Assembly (NCBI GenBank): GCA_021648755.1
Contig: JAKISG010000011.1
Location: 1-61,465, forward strand
Source of the DNA: Flavobacteriaceae bacterium
GTDB lineage: Bacteria; Bacteroidota; Bacteroidia; Flavobacteriales; Flavobacteriaceae
Direction: 5' to 3'
DNA length: 61,465 bases
Shown here one piece after another: positions 24,896-34,257 of this stretch. The stretch's first letter is position 1. Each line of letters begins with the position of its first letter. The translations under genes and the position numbers were made by a program. The notes below the pieces were generated by a model. It searched no databases and was not told the DNA's origin. It saw only the letters and a program-made list of their open reading frames with translations.

Positions 24896-25762
24896 TTACA
24901 ACAGGTGTTTTTGTGCTTTATACGAAGATCTAACTAAAGCACTACTTTCTACATGTCTAAACCCTAAGGCTAATCCTATTTTTTTAAATTCCTCAAATTC
25001 AATAGGAGTGATATATCTTTTTACTGTTAGATGTTTTTTACTTGGCTGTAAATACTGACCAATAGTTACAATATCTACTTTTGCTTTTTTTAAATCTTCT
25101 AATGTCTGTACAACTTCTTCTTTGGTTTCTCCTAAACCTAACATAATACCAGATTTTGTTCTCTCTATACCATTTTCTTTTAAATATAAAAGCACTTCTA
25201 AACTTCGATCATATTTTGCTTGAATTCTAACTTCTCTAGTTAGTCTTCTAACAGTTTCTACATTATGCGAAACAACTTCTGGCTTAACCGAAATAATTCG
25301 ATCTAAACTAGTTTCATCTGCCTGAAAATCAGGTATTAAAGTTTCTAAAGTAATCATTGGGTTTGCTCTTCTAATTGCCTGTATAGTTTCAGCCCAAATA
25401 ATTGAACCGCCATCTTTTAAATCATCTCTATCAACAGATGTTATTACGGCATGTTTTAATTGCATTATTTTAATTGAACGTGCTACTTTATCAGGTTCTT
25501 CCCAATCAACCGAATTTGGTCTGCCAGTTGCAACACCACAAAAACCGCAAGAGCGCGTACAAATATTACCTAAAATCATAAAAGTAGCAGTACCTTCAGT
25601 CCAGCATTCACCCATATTAGGGCAACTACCACTAGTACAAATAGTATTTAATTTATATTTCTCAACTGTTTTTCTTAGTGCTGTGTATTTTTTACCAATA
25701 GGCAATTTTACACGAAGCCAATTTGGTTTTTTACGAGGAATAATAACAGATTCTTTTGACAT
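24896..25762 (-). CDS. lipA: Lipoyl synthase
   Basis: 288-residue radical-SAM enzyme inserting two sulfurs into protein-bound octanoyl groups to form lipoate for 2-oxoacid dehydrogenases and the glycine cleavage system. Both clusters are visible: the auxiliary cluster C-x4-C-x5-C in CTSGSCPNMGEC and the radical-SAM C-x3-C-x2-C in CTRSCGFC. The C-terminal serine ligand motif RSSY is in ALVRSSYKA. Length is normal. Promoter -7 element TACCTTTG at 25781-25788. Monocistronic as far as can be seen. Confidence 0.97.
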   Translation of the reverse strand: MSKESVIIPRKKPNWLRVKLPIGKKYTALRKTVEKYKLNTICTSGSCPNMGECWTEGTATFMILGNICTRSCGFCGVATGRPNSVDWEEPDKVARSIKIMQLKHAVITSVDRDDLKDGGSIIWAETIQAIRRANPMITLETLIPDFQADETSLDRIISVKPEVVSHNVETVRRLTREVRIQAKYDRSLEVLLYLKENGIERTKSGIMLGLGETKEEVVQTLEDLKKAKVDIVTIGQYLQPSKKHLTVKRYITPIEFEEFKKIGLALGFRHVESSALVRSSYKAQKHLL

Positions 25763-25780
25763 AAGTTTAGTTTCTTAATG

Positions 25781-25788
25781 CAAAGGTA
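25781..25788 (-). promoter_or_regulatory. -7 element TACCTTTG of lipA
   Basis: Exact TAnnTTTG match on the minus strand, 19 nt before the lipA ATG at 25762. Confidence 0.6.
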
Positions 25789-25865
25789 AAGAATAATTAA
25801 AAGATTATTAAAAAGAAATGTCCCTTTTTTTTTGTTTATTTGTGGTTTAATTTAAATTTATTAAG

Positions 25866-26396
25866 ATGAAAAAACGGATATTTTTAGTAGTATTTTTAAT
25901 TAGTTTATCTGTACATTCTCAACATGAAGTAAAATTTGATGTTTTTGATTTAATCGCTTTTAAAGCTTTAGAATTAACTTATCAATATAATCTAAATGAA
26001 GAAGCGTCTGTTGGTGTTTCAATATTTAATAACTTATCTAATAAAAATAATATTTTTAATCATAGAGAAGATTTTACTATCACACCGTATTATCGTCAAT
26101 ATTTTCTGTTAGGAGGTGTAAGTAATATGTATATTGAAGGTTTTTTTGCCATAAACTCGGGTAAAGATTTTATTAGTGTAGAGATTACTAATGATCTAGG
26201 TCTATCTATAGATTCTGTTTCTAAAGAGGTCGAATATACAGATGGTGCATTTGGACTTGCATTTGGCAAAAGTTTTATTAGCCCTAGAGGTTTTGTATTA
26301 GACTTATATGCGGGTATTGGTAGAAATTTATTTGACAGCAATGGTTCACCATCAATAGTGCCTAGATTAGGGATTAATACTGGTTTTAGATTTTAG
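25866..26396 (+). CDS. Outer-membrane beta-barrel protein (DUF3575-like)
   Basis: 176 residues with a signal peptide (MKKRIFLVVFLISLSVHSQ). The mature part shows amphipathic strands such as LELTYQYNLNEEASVGVSIF, TPYYRQYFL and AFGLAFGKSF, and ends in phenylalanine (LGINTGFRF), the standard barrel-assembly signal. It resembles the small DUF3575 porin-like proteins of Bacteroidota. Function unknown. Divergent from lipA. Confidence 0.7.
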   Translation: MKKRIFLVVFLISLSVHSQHEVKFDVFDLIAFKALELTYQYNLNEEASVGVSIFNNLSNKNNIFNHREDFTITPYYRQYFLLGGVSNMYIEGFFAINSGKDFISVEITNDLGLSIDSVSKEVEYTDGAFGLAFGKSFISPRGFVLDLYAGIGRNLFDSNGSPSIVPRLGINTGFRF

Positions 26397-26520
26397 TTTT
26401 TGTAGGCTTAGATTCTTAAATCTGGAAAAATGTATAATAAAAAATTGATTTTGTGATAAAGTTAAAGGTTAATGAGTAAAAAGTTTGTTGAAAATCAAAA
26501 CCTAAAAAACGAGAATAATT

Positions 26521-26720
26521 TATTGCGATAGTTTTTGTTAATAAGAAGTTAATTAACATTTTTAATTAATTATTGGGATGAAGGGGAGTATGGAGCAACA
26601 AACCAAATTTAGAATTATTTAAACAGGTTGCACTCACTATTGAAAGTAACTTCTTTATAATGGATATTACAAAAAAAGAAAACGGAAAATGAATTATTAT
26701 GGAATTAGAAGATGGAAGGC
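26521..26720 (+). pseudogene. Remnant of an ATP-grasp (R2K-type) protein
   Basis: Three pieces of one protein can be read in order: VFVNKKLINIF (from 26531), YWDEGEYGA (from 26571, different frame) and PNLELFKQVALTIESNFFI, MDITKKENGK, stop, IIMELEDGR (through 26716, original frame). Joined, they match the C-terminal half of ATP-grasp domain R2K proteins, whose end normally reads like IDVAKTENGKWIIIELGDGQ; the tryptophan codon has become TGA at 26690. Two frame changes plus a nonsense codon make it dead. The start is missing and the rest of 26397-26520 shows nothing recognisable. Confidence 0.65.
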
Positions 26721-26727
26721 AAAGGCG

Positions 26728-27996
26728 TTAAACGAAAATTGTCTCTTTTCTATCTGGTCCAACCGAAATTATACGTACAGGAACACCAACAAAGTTTTCA
26801 ATAATTTTTATGTAATCTTTTAAATTTTGAGGTATGTCATCTATTGTCCTTGCTGTTGTAATATCTGATTTCCAACCTTTTATATTTTTATAATTTACGG
26901 TTACATTTTGGGGTTCAATATTATACGGAAAATGTGTTATTTCGTTCCCTTTATAATTATAGGTAGTTGCAATTTTTAAGGTCTTAAATCCAGTTAATAC
27001 ATCACCTTTCATCATTGATAGTTCGGTTACTCCATTAATTTCAACAGCGTATTTTAAGGCAACTAAATCTAACCAGCCGCAGCGTCTTGATCGCCCAGTA
27101 GTTGCACCAAATTCTTTGCCAATTTCACCCATTTTTTTACCGCACTCATCAAATAGTTCTGTAGGAAAGGGACCAGCGCCGACACGAGTTACATAGGCTT
27201 TAAAAATACCAACTACTTTTCCTATTTTATTTGGCGCAATACCTAAGCCTGTACAAGCGCCTGCAGCAGTTGTAGTTGATGATGTAACAAACGGATAGGT
27301 ACCAAAGTCTATATCTAATAATGATCCTTGAGCGCCTTCTGCTAAGATAGTTTTTCCGTTTTTCATAGCTTGGTTTAAATATTCTTCGCTATCTATAAAG
27401 GTTAATTCTTTTAGGCGTTTTACTCCAATAAAAAACTCTTCTTCCAATTCTTTTAAATCATAGTCTATTTTTACATCAAAAAAGGACAACATTTTAAGGT
27501 GTTTTTTGGTTAGAGCATCGTACTTTTCTTTCCAATTATCTAATTCAAAGTCACCAATTCTAAATCCGTTTCTACCCGTTTTATCCATGTATGTTGGACC
27601 AATCCCTTTTAATGTAGAGCCTATTTTTGCTTTACCTTTTGCCGTTTCAGAAGCGGCGTCTAATAAGCGATGTGTTGGTAAAATTACATGTGCTTTTCTA
27701 GAAATTAATAATTTAGAGCTAAAATCAATATCATAATTTGCTAAATTATCCAATTCTTTTTTAAAAATCACAGGGTCTATAACTACTCCGTTACCAACAA
27801 TATTAATTGCATTTTTATGAAAAATACCAGAAGGTATGGTGTGTAAAACATGTTTATTGCCATCAAAAATTAAAGTATGTCCTGCATTAGGGCCACCTTG
27901 AAATCTAGCAATAATATCATAATTTTTAGTTAAAACATCTACTATTTTTCCTTTTCCTTCGTCTCCCCATTGTAAGCCTAATAATAAATCTACCAT
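26728..27996 (-). CDS. purA: Adenylosuccinate synthase
   Basis: 422-residue cytoplasmic enzyme joining IMP and aspartate with GTP in AMP synthesis. The phosphate loop GLQWGDEGKGKIVD sits at residues 6-19; other signatures are NAGHT (IMP/GTP site), GIGPTYMDKTGRNGFRI, AEGAQGSLLDIDFGTYPFVTSS and TTGRSRRCGWLDLVAL. Length and all motifs are normal. Last of a same-strand run (MCE, Fe-S protein, HAD protein, purA) with a 48-nt gap before it. Confidence 0.97.
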   Translation of the reverse strand: MVDLLLGLQWGDEGKGKIVDVLTKNYDIIARFQGGPNAGHTLIFDGNKHVLHTIPSGIFHKNAINIVGNGVVIDPVIFKKELDNLANYDIDFSSKLLISRKAHVILPTHRLLDAASETAKGKAKIGSTLKGIGPTYMDKTGRNGFRIGDFELDNWKEKYDALTKKHLKMLSFFDVKIDYDLKELEEEFFIGVKRLKELTFIDSEEYLNQAMKNGKTILAEGAQGSLLDIDFGTYPFVTSSTTTAAGACTGLGIAPNKIGKVVGIFKAYVTRVGAGPFPTELFDECGKKMGEIGKEFGATTGRSRRCGWLDLVALKYAVEINGVTELSMMKGDVLTGFKTLKIATTYNYKGNEITHFPYNIEPQNVTVNYKNIKGWKSDITTARTIDDIPQNLKDYIKIIENFVGVPVRIISVGPDRKETIFV

Positions 27997-28044
27997 TTTT
28001 TGTTTCGTTTTTTAGTTCTAGTTTTTAGTTGTAAAAACTAAACA

Positions 28045-28476
28045 TTAATGTTTTCCGTCATCAAATACTTCAATAGTTACATTTTTTTCAATAAGTTCGG
28101 TAAATTTACCTCTATATCTTGTTGCTTTAACTAAGTGATTATCAATCCAATGATAATTTCCCCCTCTAGGCTTACCCATTAGTAAACTGTGGTATTTAAA
28201 TCCGTTTTTCTTAAGCCAAATTTTTGTGTACTCTCGATGTTCTTCTGTTCTTGATGTAAAAAAACAAATGTTATGTCCTTCTTTAAACCAGTTATTTATA
28301 GTAATTAAGGCATCTGGATATAAGGTTGCTGTCAGCATACGTTCAGGTTCTTCGTTAGGTATATCATCGCAAATAGTACCGTCTATATCTATTAAATAAT
28401 TTTTTACGCCCTCTATTAAAGTTGGACTTAGTAAGTTACCTTCTTTATCTTTTAATTTTTTTAATTTTTTTACCAT
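28045..28476 (-). CDS. HAD-superfamily hydrolase (small, LNS2-like)
   Basis: 143-residue cytoplasmic protein. HAD motif I is NYLIDIDGTICDD (nucleophile and acid/base aspartates near residues 30-32), motif II is ICFFTSRTEEHREYT, and a late acidic motif lies in GNYHWIDNHLVKATRYRGKF. No cap domain fits the short length. Such proteins in flavobacteria are sometimes named phosphoheptose isomerase, which the sequence does not support. Substrate unknown. Sits between the Fe-S protein (16-nt gap) and purA. Confidence 0.8.
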   Translation of the reverse strand: MVKKLKKLKDKEGNLLSPTLIEGVKNYLIDIDGTICDDIPNEEPERMLTATLYPDALITINNWFKEGHNICFFTSRTEEHREYTKIWLKKNGFKYHSLLMGKPRGGNYHWIDNHLVKATRYRGKFTELIEKNVTIEVFDDGKH

Positions 28477-28492
28477 TTTTAACTCTTAACTT

Positions 28493-29815
28493 TTATTCAT
28501 CTTTCCAATTTAATCTATCCATTTGATTATATTGCCATGGCGCTCCGTTATTTTCAATATTTGTCATCATCATATTTAGTTCTTGTGGTGCTGCAGATTG
28601 TTCCATCACTAAAAATTGTCTCATTTCCATAATAATAGATAATGGGTCGATATTTATTGGGCATTCTTCTACGCAGGCATTACAAGTTGTGCAGGCCCAA
28701 AGTTCTTCTGAGGTTATGTAGTCGTTTAATAATTGTTTGCCATCGTCTTTAAATTTTTTATTTTTATCGATATTTTTACCAACCTCTTCTAATCTATCCC
28801 GAGTTTTCATCATAATATTTCTAGGTGATAGTTCTTTACCTGTTAGGTTTGCAGGGCAAACTGAAGAGCATCGTCCACACTCTGTACAGGTATAGGCATT
28901 CATAAGTTGCACCCAGTTTAGATCGAATACATCGCTTGCGCCAAATTTTTCGATTACAGCATTTGGGTCTTCTTCTGGTATTGCATAAGGGTCAGCATCT
29001 GGGTCCATCATTAGTTTAACCTCTTTGGTTACTATTTTATTATTCGAAAATTTTCCTTTAGCATTTAGGTTTGCATAAAATGTATTTGGAAATGCTAATA
29101 GGATATGTAAATGTTTAGAGTAATATAGGTAATTTAAGAAGACTAGAATACCTATTATATGAACCCACCATGCTGAGCGTTCTAAAATAATTAATGTAGA
29201 TTCTGAAAAACCAGTTAAAAGTGGTGCAATGTATTGGCTTATAGGAAAAGTGCCTGCTTTTGTGTAATAATCTATATTTAAATTTTGTAAGTTAAGGTCT
29301 GCAGCATTCATAACTAAAAATAAACTCATTAAAACCATTTCAAAATATAAAATGTAGAGTGCATCATTTTTTGGAAAGCCTTTCATTTCTTTATTCCAAA
29401 ATCTGGGTACTCTAAGTATGATTCTCCTAATCCAAAATATAATAACAGAAAGTAATACTAAGAAGGCAAGAATTTCAAACGAACCAATTAAGAAATCATA
29501 AAATTTACCTAATGGTGCAAATATGCGGTGTGTGCCTAAAAGGCCATCAATAATAATCTCTAAAACTTCTATATTTATTATTATAAAGCCAAGGTAAACA
29601 ACAATATGTAATAAACCTGAAACAGGTCTTCTAACCATTTTTGATTGTCCAAATGCAATGTTTAGCATATTTTTCCAACGTTCTGATTTATTATCTGTTC
29701 TATCAATATCTTTTCCTAACTTTATATTACGGATTATCTTTTTGATGTTTACAACAAAGAAACTAATTCCGAAAATTAGGAGTATTGCGAATATGATGTT
29801 TGGTAAGTACTGCAT
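28493..29815 (-). CDS. Membrane-bound (Fe-S)-binding oxidoreductase, heterodisulfide-reductase-like
   Basis: 440 residues. About six hydrophobic helices occupy the first 260 residues (including a starting helix NIIFAILLIFGISFFVVNI), resembling a quinone- or heme-type membrane anchor. The C-terminal part has two 4Fe-4S motifs: CTECGRCSSVCP around residue 308 and CTTCNACVEECP around 375, as in HdrC or GlpC-type dicluster proteins. It probably passes electrons between the membrane and a soluble partner; in related genomes the next gene often encodes a CCG-domain Fe-S protein, which is absent here. Follows the MCE gene by 78 nt. Confidence 0.85.
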   Translation of the reverse strand: MQYLPNIIFAILLIFGISFFVVNIKKIIRNIKLGKDIDRTDNKSERWKNMLNIAFGQSKMVRRPVSGLLHIVVYLGFIIINIEVLEIIIDGLLGTHRIFAPLGKFYDFLIGSFEILAFLVLLSVIIFWIRRIILRVPRFWNKEMKGFPKNDALYILYFEMVLMSLFLVMNAADLNLQNLNIDYYTKAGTFPISQYIAPLLTGFSESTLIILERSAWWVHIIGILVFLNYLYYSKHLHILLAFPNTFYANLNAKGKFSNNKIVTKEVKLMMDPDADPYAIPEEDPNAVIEKFGASDVFDLNWVQLMNAYTCTECGRCSSVCPANLTGKELSPRNIMMKTRDRLEEVGKNIDKNKKFKDDGKQLLNDYITSEELWACTTCNACVEECPINIDPLSIIMEMRQFLVMEQSAAPQELNMMMTNIENNGAPWQYNQMDRLNWKDE

Positions 29816-29893
29816 TATTATTTTAAGTTTAGTCGTTTTCTTTGAATGGGTTACTCAATATAGTTTTAAGAAAAATTTTTTACAAATTTTAGA

Positions 29894-30856
29894 TTATTTA
29901 ACTTTTTCTACATACCCTTTTTTATCTTTTTTACCGAATAGTGAAAAATGCACAAATCGTTTAGGGTGTTCTTTAAATTCGTGTAAAAGTTCTTCCATTT
30001 CTTTAGACGCACTTTCTAGATTGTTGTATAAGTTTTTATCGTTTAATAATTTTGCTATTGTCCCATCTCCTTTTTCAACTTTTGTTAAAATAGTTTCAAA
30101 TTTTGTTAATGATTTATCTAATTTATTCATAGTGTTTTTTAAGTTACCTGTTAGATTTGCAGTTTTAAATTCTGCTGTAATGCCTTCTAAGTTTTTACTT
30201 GCTTTATCAGTATTATCTAGAATAGAACTAATTTTTATTTTGTTTTCTACTAATAATATATCAAAAGATTTAGATGCATTTTTAAAATTAGTCATGGTGA
30301 TATCTAATTTTTCAATTGTTGATTTTAGGTTGTTTTGTGTTTTGGTGTCTAAAATATTATTAAAGTTATTTATTAATATGTCTGCACTTGCTAAAACTTG
30401 ATTTAGTTTTGTGTTTAAAGGGTCTAATTTGTTACCAAAAGACCCCAATAATCCTGATTGAATACTTCCGTTAAGGTAAGTGCCCGATATGGCTTCTTTA
30501 CCTTCATAATTTGGTATAATAGTTAGTTCTGCTACACCCATACCAGAAATTACTGGGGGAATAATTTTAATTGTACTCTTATCGGAAAATGCAAAGTCAC
30601 TAGTTAGGGTAAAACTAACAATAAAACTGCCTTTTTTCTTAGCATTAAATTTTATTGAACTTACATTACCTACCTGAAAACCATTTATAGAAACAATACT
30701 AGACGGTGTTAAGCCTTGTACATTATCAAATTCGGAGTAATATACTCTAGTGTTTTCAAAGAGGCTTTGTTTTTTTAAATAGTTATAACCCCAAATCATT
30801 ACTGCGATTGCAATAATAGCGATAACACCTGTTTTTAATTCTTTTGATATTTTCAA
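29894..30856 (-). CDS. MlaD/MCE-domain lipid-transport protein
   Basis: 320 residues: one N-terminal membrane helix (TGVIAIIAIAVMIWGYNYL, about 9-27), the MCE domain with its opening YYSEFDNVQGLTPSSIVSING and FQVGNVSSIKF, and a long C-terminal helical region (about 140-300) likely forming a coiled coil. MCE proteins are the periplasmic, substrate-binding ring subunits of ABC-type phospholipid transporters between the membranes. No ATPase or permease gene is adjacent. The start is TTG at 30856; no in-frame ATG exists near it, and the promoter -7 element at 30883-30890 leaves a leader of about 20 nt, which supports this start. Confidence 0.88.
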   Translation of the reverse strand: MKISKELKTGVIAIIAIAVMIWGYNYLKKQSLFENTRVYYSEFDNVQGLTPSSIVSINGFQVGNVSSIKFNAKKKGSFIVSFTLTSDFAFSDKSTIKIIPPVISGMGVAELTIIPNYEGKEAISGTYLNGSIQSGLLGSFGNKLDPLNTKLNQVLASADILINNFNNILDTKTQNNLKSTIEKLDITMTNFKNASKSFDILLVENKIKISSILDNTDKASKNLEGITAEFKTANLTGNLKNTMNKLDKSLTKFETILTKVEKGDGTIAKLLNDKNLYNNLESASKEMEELLHEFKEHPKRFVHFSLFGKKDKKGYVEKVK

Positions 30857-30882
30857 TTTTTTCAGTTTAAAAACTATTATAA

Positions 30883-30890
30883 CAAAAATA
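30883..30890 (-). promoter_or_regulatory. -7 element TATTTTTG of the MCE gene
   Basis: Exact TAnnTTTG match on the minus strand, 27 nt upstream of the TTG start at 30856; helps fix the start of a gene that lacks an ATG. Confidence 0.6.
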
Positions 30891-30984
30891 GTAAAATTTT
30901 TCGTCTAAAAAGAAAAGTTATGAGGTTTACTTGAGTTTACTAAAAAATTAATTTTATAATTAATCTGTTTTTTAGATTAAAAGT

Positions 30985-32163
30985 TTAGAAACCAAAAATT
31001 TCTTTTAATTTTTGTGCTATAGTATAGGTAGATTTTTTTTGAAAAATGATACCGCCATTTTCATCTAATAAAAAAGTGTGTGGTACACTTTGTACGTTAT
31101 ACATTTCTGCAATTCTACCGTAATCATCTATTACTTGTTGCCACGGCAAACCATCTTGCGCGATAGCATTTTTCCATTTTTCTTTATCTTTGTCTTCAGA
31201 AACTCCAATAATAGTAAAGCCTTTACTTTGATATTTATGGTATAATTGTATTAAATGTGGATTAGATTTTCTACATGGTCCACACCAACTAGCCCAAAAG
31301 TCGATTAAGGTAATTTTTGCGTTTTTTCTAACTTGATTTAAAGAGATATCTGTGCCATTTTGAGATTTTGCACTAAAATTTAAAGCTTTTCTTCGTTTGG
31401 CTATCTTTTTGATTTTTGGTTTTGTAACTGTCGGTTTTTTAACTGTTTCTTTTGGCGTTGGTGTTTCTTTAAAAACAGAGATTTCAGGTATTATATTTGC
31501 GATTTCGGGGTCTAAACTTAATTCTTCTATTACTACATCTTCTTTAACTAGGGGTTCGTTTTCTACTAAAAAATTATGTATAGATTTACCTAGTTCAGAG
31601 GTTTTAATTTCTTGACTTAAATTTTCATAGGCTTTTCTATTTTGACCTAATCTCCATTTTGTTTTGCCCAGCATTTGTTCTAAAATCAGTACACTTAATA
31701 GTGTATTTGAATTACTTTTTATATAGTTTAATTGAAATACAAATTTATTTTTTGCTTTTGTTAATTGCTTTAGGTAATTGGTGTATTCGGTTTGAATTGT
31801 AGAGCCAATAATCACTGTTTTGTCTAAATTTTCACTATCTATATTTACAAAAGTTTCAAAATTATTTATGATTACAGGTATTTTATGGTCACTGTTTTCA
31901 AATCCTAAATACATTAAGTATGGGTCAATGACGATAATTTTGTCATTAAATTGAAAGGTATTATTTTTTATTGTCTTCTTATCTATTGTATTATAGGTTT
32001 TATCTAGATTCTGTTTTTGAAGAAAGACTATTTTATTATTAAGTTTTTTTAGGTTACCTATGATATGATAGCCTTCTATTTTTTTTGGTATTTGCTCTTT
32101 GGCTTTTTCTTTACAAGAAATAAAAAAAGCAAATATAGAAAGTATCGTAATTATTTTTTTCAT
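30985..32163 (-). CDS. TlpA-family thiol-disulfide lipoprotein with DUF4369 domain
   Basis: 392 residues. Lipoprotein signal peptide MKKIITILSIFAFFISC (C17), then a DUF4369-like beta domain (GYHIIGNLKKLNNKIVFLQ to about residue 130), a helical linker, a Lys/Pro-rich hinge (TPKETVKKPTVTKPKIKK, about 235-255), and a thioredoxin domain with the active site FWASWCGPCRKSNPHL (cysteines near 293-296) and cis-Pro motif SVPHTFLLDENG. It would reduce or exchange disulfides of envelope proteins. Common, multi-copy type in Bacteroidota. Stands alone between the MCE operon and the glycan cluster. Confidence 0.9.
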   Translation of the reverse strand: MKKIITILSIFAFFISCKEKAKEQIPKKIEGYHIIGNLKKLNNKIVFLQKQNLDKTYNTIDKKTIKNNTFQFNDKIIVIDPYLMYLGFENSDHKIPVIINNFETFVNIDSENLDKTVIIGSTIQTEYTNYLKQLTKAKNKFVFQLNYIKSNSNTLLSVLILEQMLGKTKWRLGQNRKAYENLSQEIKTSELGKSIHNFLVENEPLVKEDVVIEELSLDPEIANIIPEISVFKETPTPKETVKKPTVTKPKIKKIAKRRKALNFSAKSQNGTDISLNQVRKNAKITLIDFWASWCGPCRKSNPHLIQLYHKYQSKGFTIIGVSEDKDKEKWKNAIAQDGLPWQQVIDDYGRIAEMYNVQSVPHTFLLDENGGIIFQKKSTYTIAQKLKEIFGF

Positions 32164-32255
32164 TTGGTTTATTTGTATTTAGTCCGTTTAAGCATTCAAT
32201 GCTAATATTAAATTTTAAATTTTATAGTTTTTACATTAAAAAATTTAAAAATAGA

Positions 32256-34151
32256 TCAAGGGTCTAATTTTTCAAATTTTGAATTTTGCGATTTATATTC
32301 TGGCACTATTTCTTTTATTTTTTTAACAATCTCAATATCCGAGAAGTTGTTCGTTTTACTTAAGGTATTTATTTTTGAAATAATTAGTTCAAAATTAAAA
32401 TCTACAACTTTTGCAATCATAATTTTATTGTGGTAGGTTGGTAAAGTGTTTTCTTTATCGCCTAATAGTTCTTCAAATAATTTTTCACCTGGTCTTAAGC
32501 CAACAATATTAATTCTCATTTCTTCTGGATATTTAAACCCTGAGAGTTGTATCATTTTTTTTGCTACGTCAAATATTTTGATAGATTTACCCATATCAAA
32601 AACAAATATTTCACCTCCTTTACCCATTGCTCCTGCTTGCAGAACTAACTGACATGCTTCTGGTATTGTCATAAAATAGCGGGTTATATCTTTGTGTGTA
32701 ACAGTTAAAGGGCCTCCGTTTTTAATTTGTTTTTCGAATAGAGGTATTACAGAACCGCTTGAGCCTAAAACATTACCAAAGCGTGTGGTTATAAATTTAG
32801 TTGTATTATTTTGTTGTAGGCATTTGGCATATATTTCTGCAATTCTTTTTGTTGCTCCCATTACATTAGTTGGGTTTACAGCTTTATCTGTAGAGACCAT
32901 TATAAATTTCTCACAATGGTATTCTGTCGCCAAATCCATTATGTTTTTTGTGCCATTTACGTTTGTTTTTAGTGCTTGATAAGGATTGTTTTCCATTAAT
33001 GGCACGTGTTTATATGCGGCGGCGTGAAAAACAATATTTATTTTATATTTTTTAAAAACTTCATTTATACTATCATAATTTCTAATATTAGCAATTATAG
33101 TAATTAGATTTGTATTTTTTCTACTTATTAAGTCTTGCTGTAAGTTGTATAAATTTGATTCAGCCTGGTCTAATAGTATAATATTTTTTGTCTTGTAGTT
33201 CGTGAGTTGTTTAGAGATTTCGCTACCAATTGATCCTGCTGCGCCAGTAACCAAAATTACTTTATTTTTAAATTCTTTTTCAAGTTCAGAATTATTTATT
33301 TTTATTTGGGTTCTGTTTAGAAGGTCTGCTATATTAATTTCTTTTATTTGCTTGATGTTTAAATCACCATCAATCCATTTTTCTATTGCAGGTACAATTT
33401 TAACTTTTAAAGGGAGTTCGACTAAAGCGTCTGTGATTTTTAAGAGGTTTAATGAATCTATATTTTGAATAGATATAATAATATCATCAATTTTATTTTT
33501 AATTATATATTCTTTGGTAAGAATATTACTTGGGTTTATTTTTTTACCGTCATATCGTTTTTGTTGTTTACTTTTACTGTCATCTACAAAAGAGGTTACA
33601 TTATAATTTTTATTTTTTACAAAGGAGGCATAAGTAATCATACCAGAATCTCCTGCACCGTATATAATCACATTTTTAATTGACTTATTTCTAGATGTTA
33701 GTCGCTCAAAGACTTGTCTAAAAACAAAGCGACTACTAATAAGTACAATTATATTTAAAAAATAATGAATAATTAGTACAGAAATTGAAATAGGTATAAT
33801 TGTTTTGATTCGATGTTCTTCTCCTAGGTTTCTATTTACATAAACGGCAAGTATTAATAAAAAAGAAAGGAGTGTTGCGCCATAAAATACTCTAGCTGCG
33901 TCGTTTATTCCTGTATGTCTTATTATTCCTTTATGTGAGCCTATTATTATAAAACTAATAAAAGCAACAATAGCAATTAAGGGTACTTGGTGAAAAAGAA
34001 AGGAGTTGTATAAACTTAATTTAAAGTTATAAAAAATTAGATATGATAAAAAAAAAGTTTGTACTACAATTGCTATATCAATTGTTAGTACAATCCATTT
34101 TGAAGTGTAAAAATCACTTTTTCTTATTTTTTTTAATAGGGTTTGTATCAT
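32256..34151 (-). CDS. UDP-GlcNAc 4,6-dehydratase, membrane type (PglF/WbpM/CapD-like)
   Basis: 631 residues from the ATG at 34151. Four N-terminal membrane helices (about 20-150), a nucleotide-binding domain with GAGDSG, then the SDR dehydratase domain: NAD loop TGAAGSIGSE (near 304), and catalytic STDKAVNPTNVMGATKR, in which methionine replaces the usual tyrosine of YxxxK, the hallmark of the large PglF/WbpM dehydratases. It should make UDP-4-keto-6-deoxy-GlcNAc, first step to UDP-di-N-acetylbacillosamine. A TTG 12 nt upstream keeps the frame open but overlaps the -7 element TATATTTG (34161-34168), so the ATG is preferred. Last of the pglC-D-E-F-like series. Confidence 0.92.
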   Translation of the reverse strand: MIQTLLKKIRKSDFYTSKWIVLTIDIAIVVQTFFLSYLIFYNFKLSLYNSFLFHQVPLIAIVAFISFIIIGSHKGIIRHTGINDAARVFYGATLLSFLLILAVYVNRNLGEEHRIKTIIPISISVLIIHYFLNIIVLISSRFVFRQVFERLTSRNKSIKNVIIYGAGDSGMITYASFVKNKNYNVTSFVDDSKSKQQKRYDGKKINPSNILTKEYIIKNKIDDIIISIQNIDSLNLLKITDALVELPLKVKIVPAIEKWIDGDLNIKQIKEINIADLLNRTQIKINNSELEKEFKNKVILVTGAAGSIGSEISKQLTNYKTKNIILLDQAESNLYNLQQDLISRKNTNLITIIANIRNYDSINEVFKKYKINIVFHAAAYKHVPLMENNPYQALKTNVNGTKNIMDLATEYHCEKFIMVSTDKAVNPTNVMGATKRIAEIYAKCLQQNNTTKFITTRFGNVLGSSGSVIPLFEKQIKNGGPLTVTHKDITRYFMTIPEACQLVLQAGAMGKGGEIFVFDMGKSIKIFDVAKKMIQLSGFKYPEEMRINIVGLRPGEKLFEELLGDKENTLPTYHNKIMIAKVVDFNFELIISKINTLSKTNNFSDIEIVKKIKEIVPEYKSQNSKFEKLDP

Positions 34152-34160
34152 AAACTTTTG

Positions 34161-34168
34161 CAAATATA
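34161..34168 (-). promoter_or_regulatory. -7 element TATATTTG before the pglF-like gene
   Basis: Exact TAnnTTTG match on the minus strand, only 10 nt before the ATG at 34151, so the dehydratase may have its own near-leaderless transcript in addition to read-through from the upstream glycan genes. Confidence 0.5.
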
Positions 34169-34257
34169 GTTACTTAATAAGACAAAGAGAGGTTAAAATA
34201 CCCTATTTTAAATGTGTTATATTTTTCAAAAATAAATTTTATGTTCTAATGAAATGC

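Noticed and set aside
28045..28476. Phosphoheptose isomerase
   Set aside because: The DIDGTICDD motif and overall size fit a small HAD hydrolase; no SIS domain is present.
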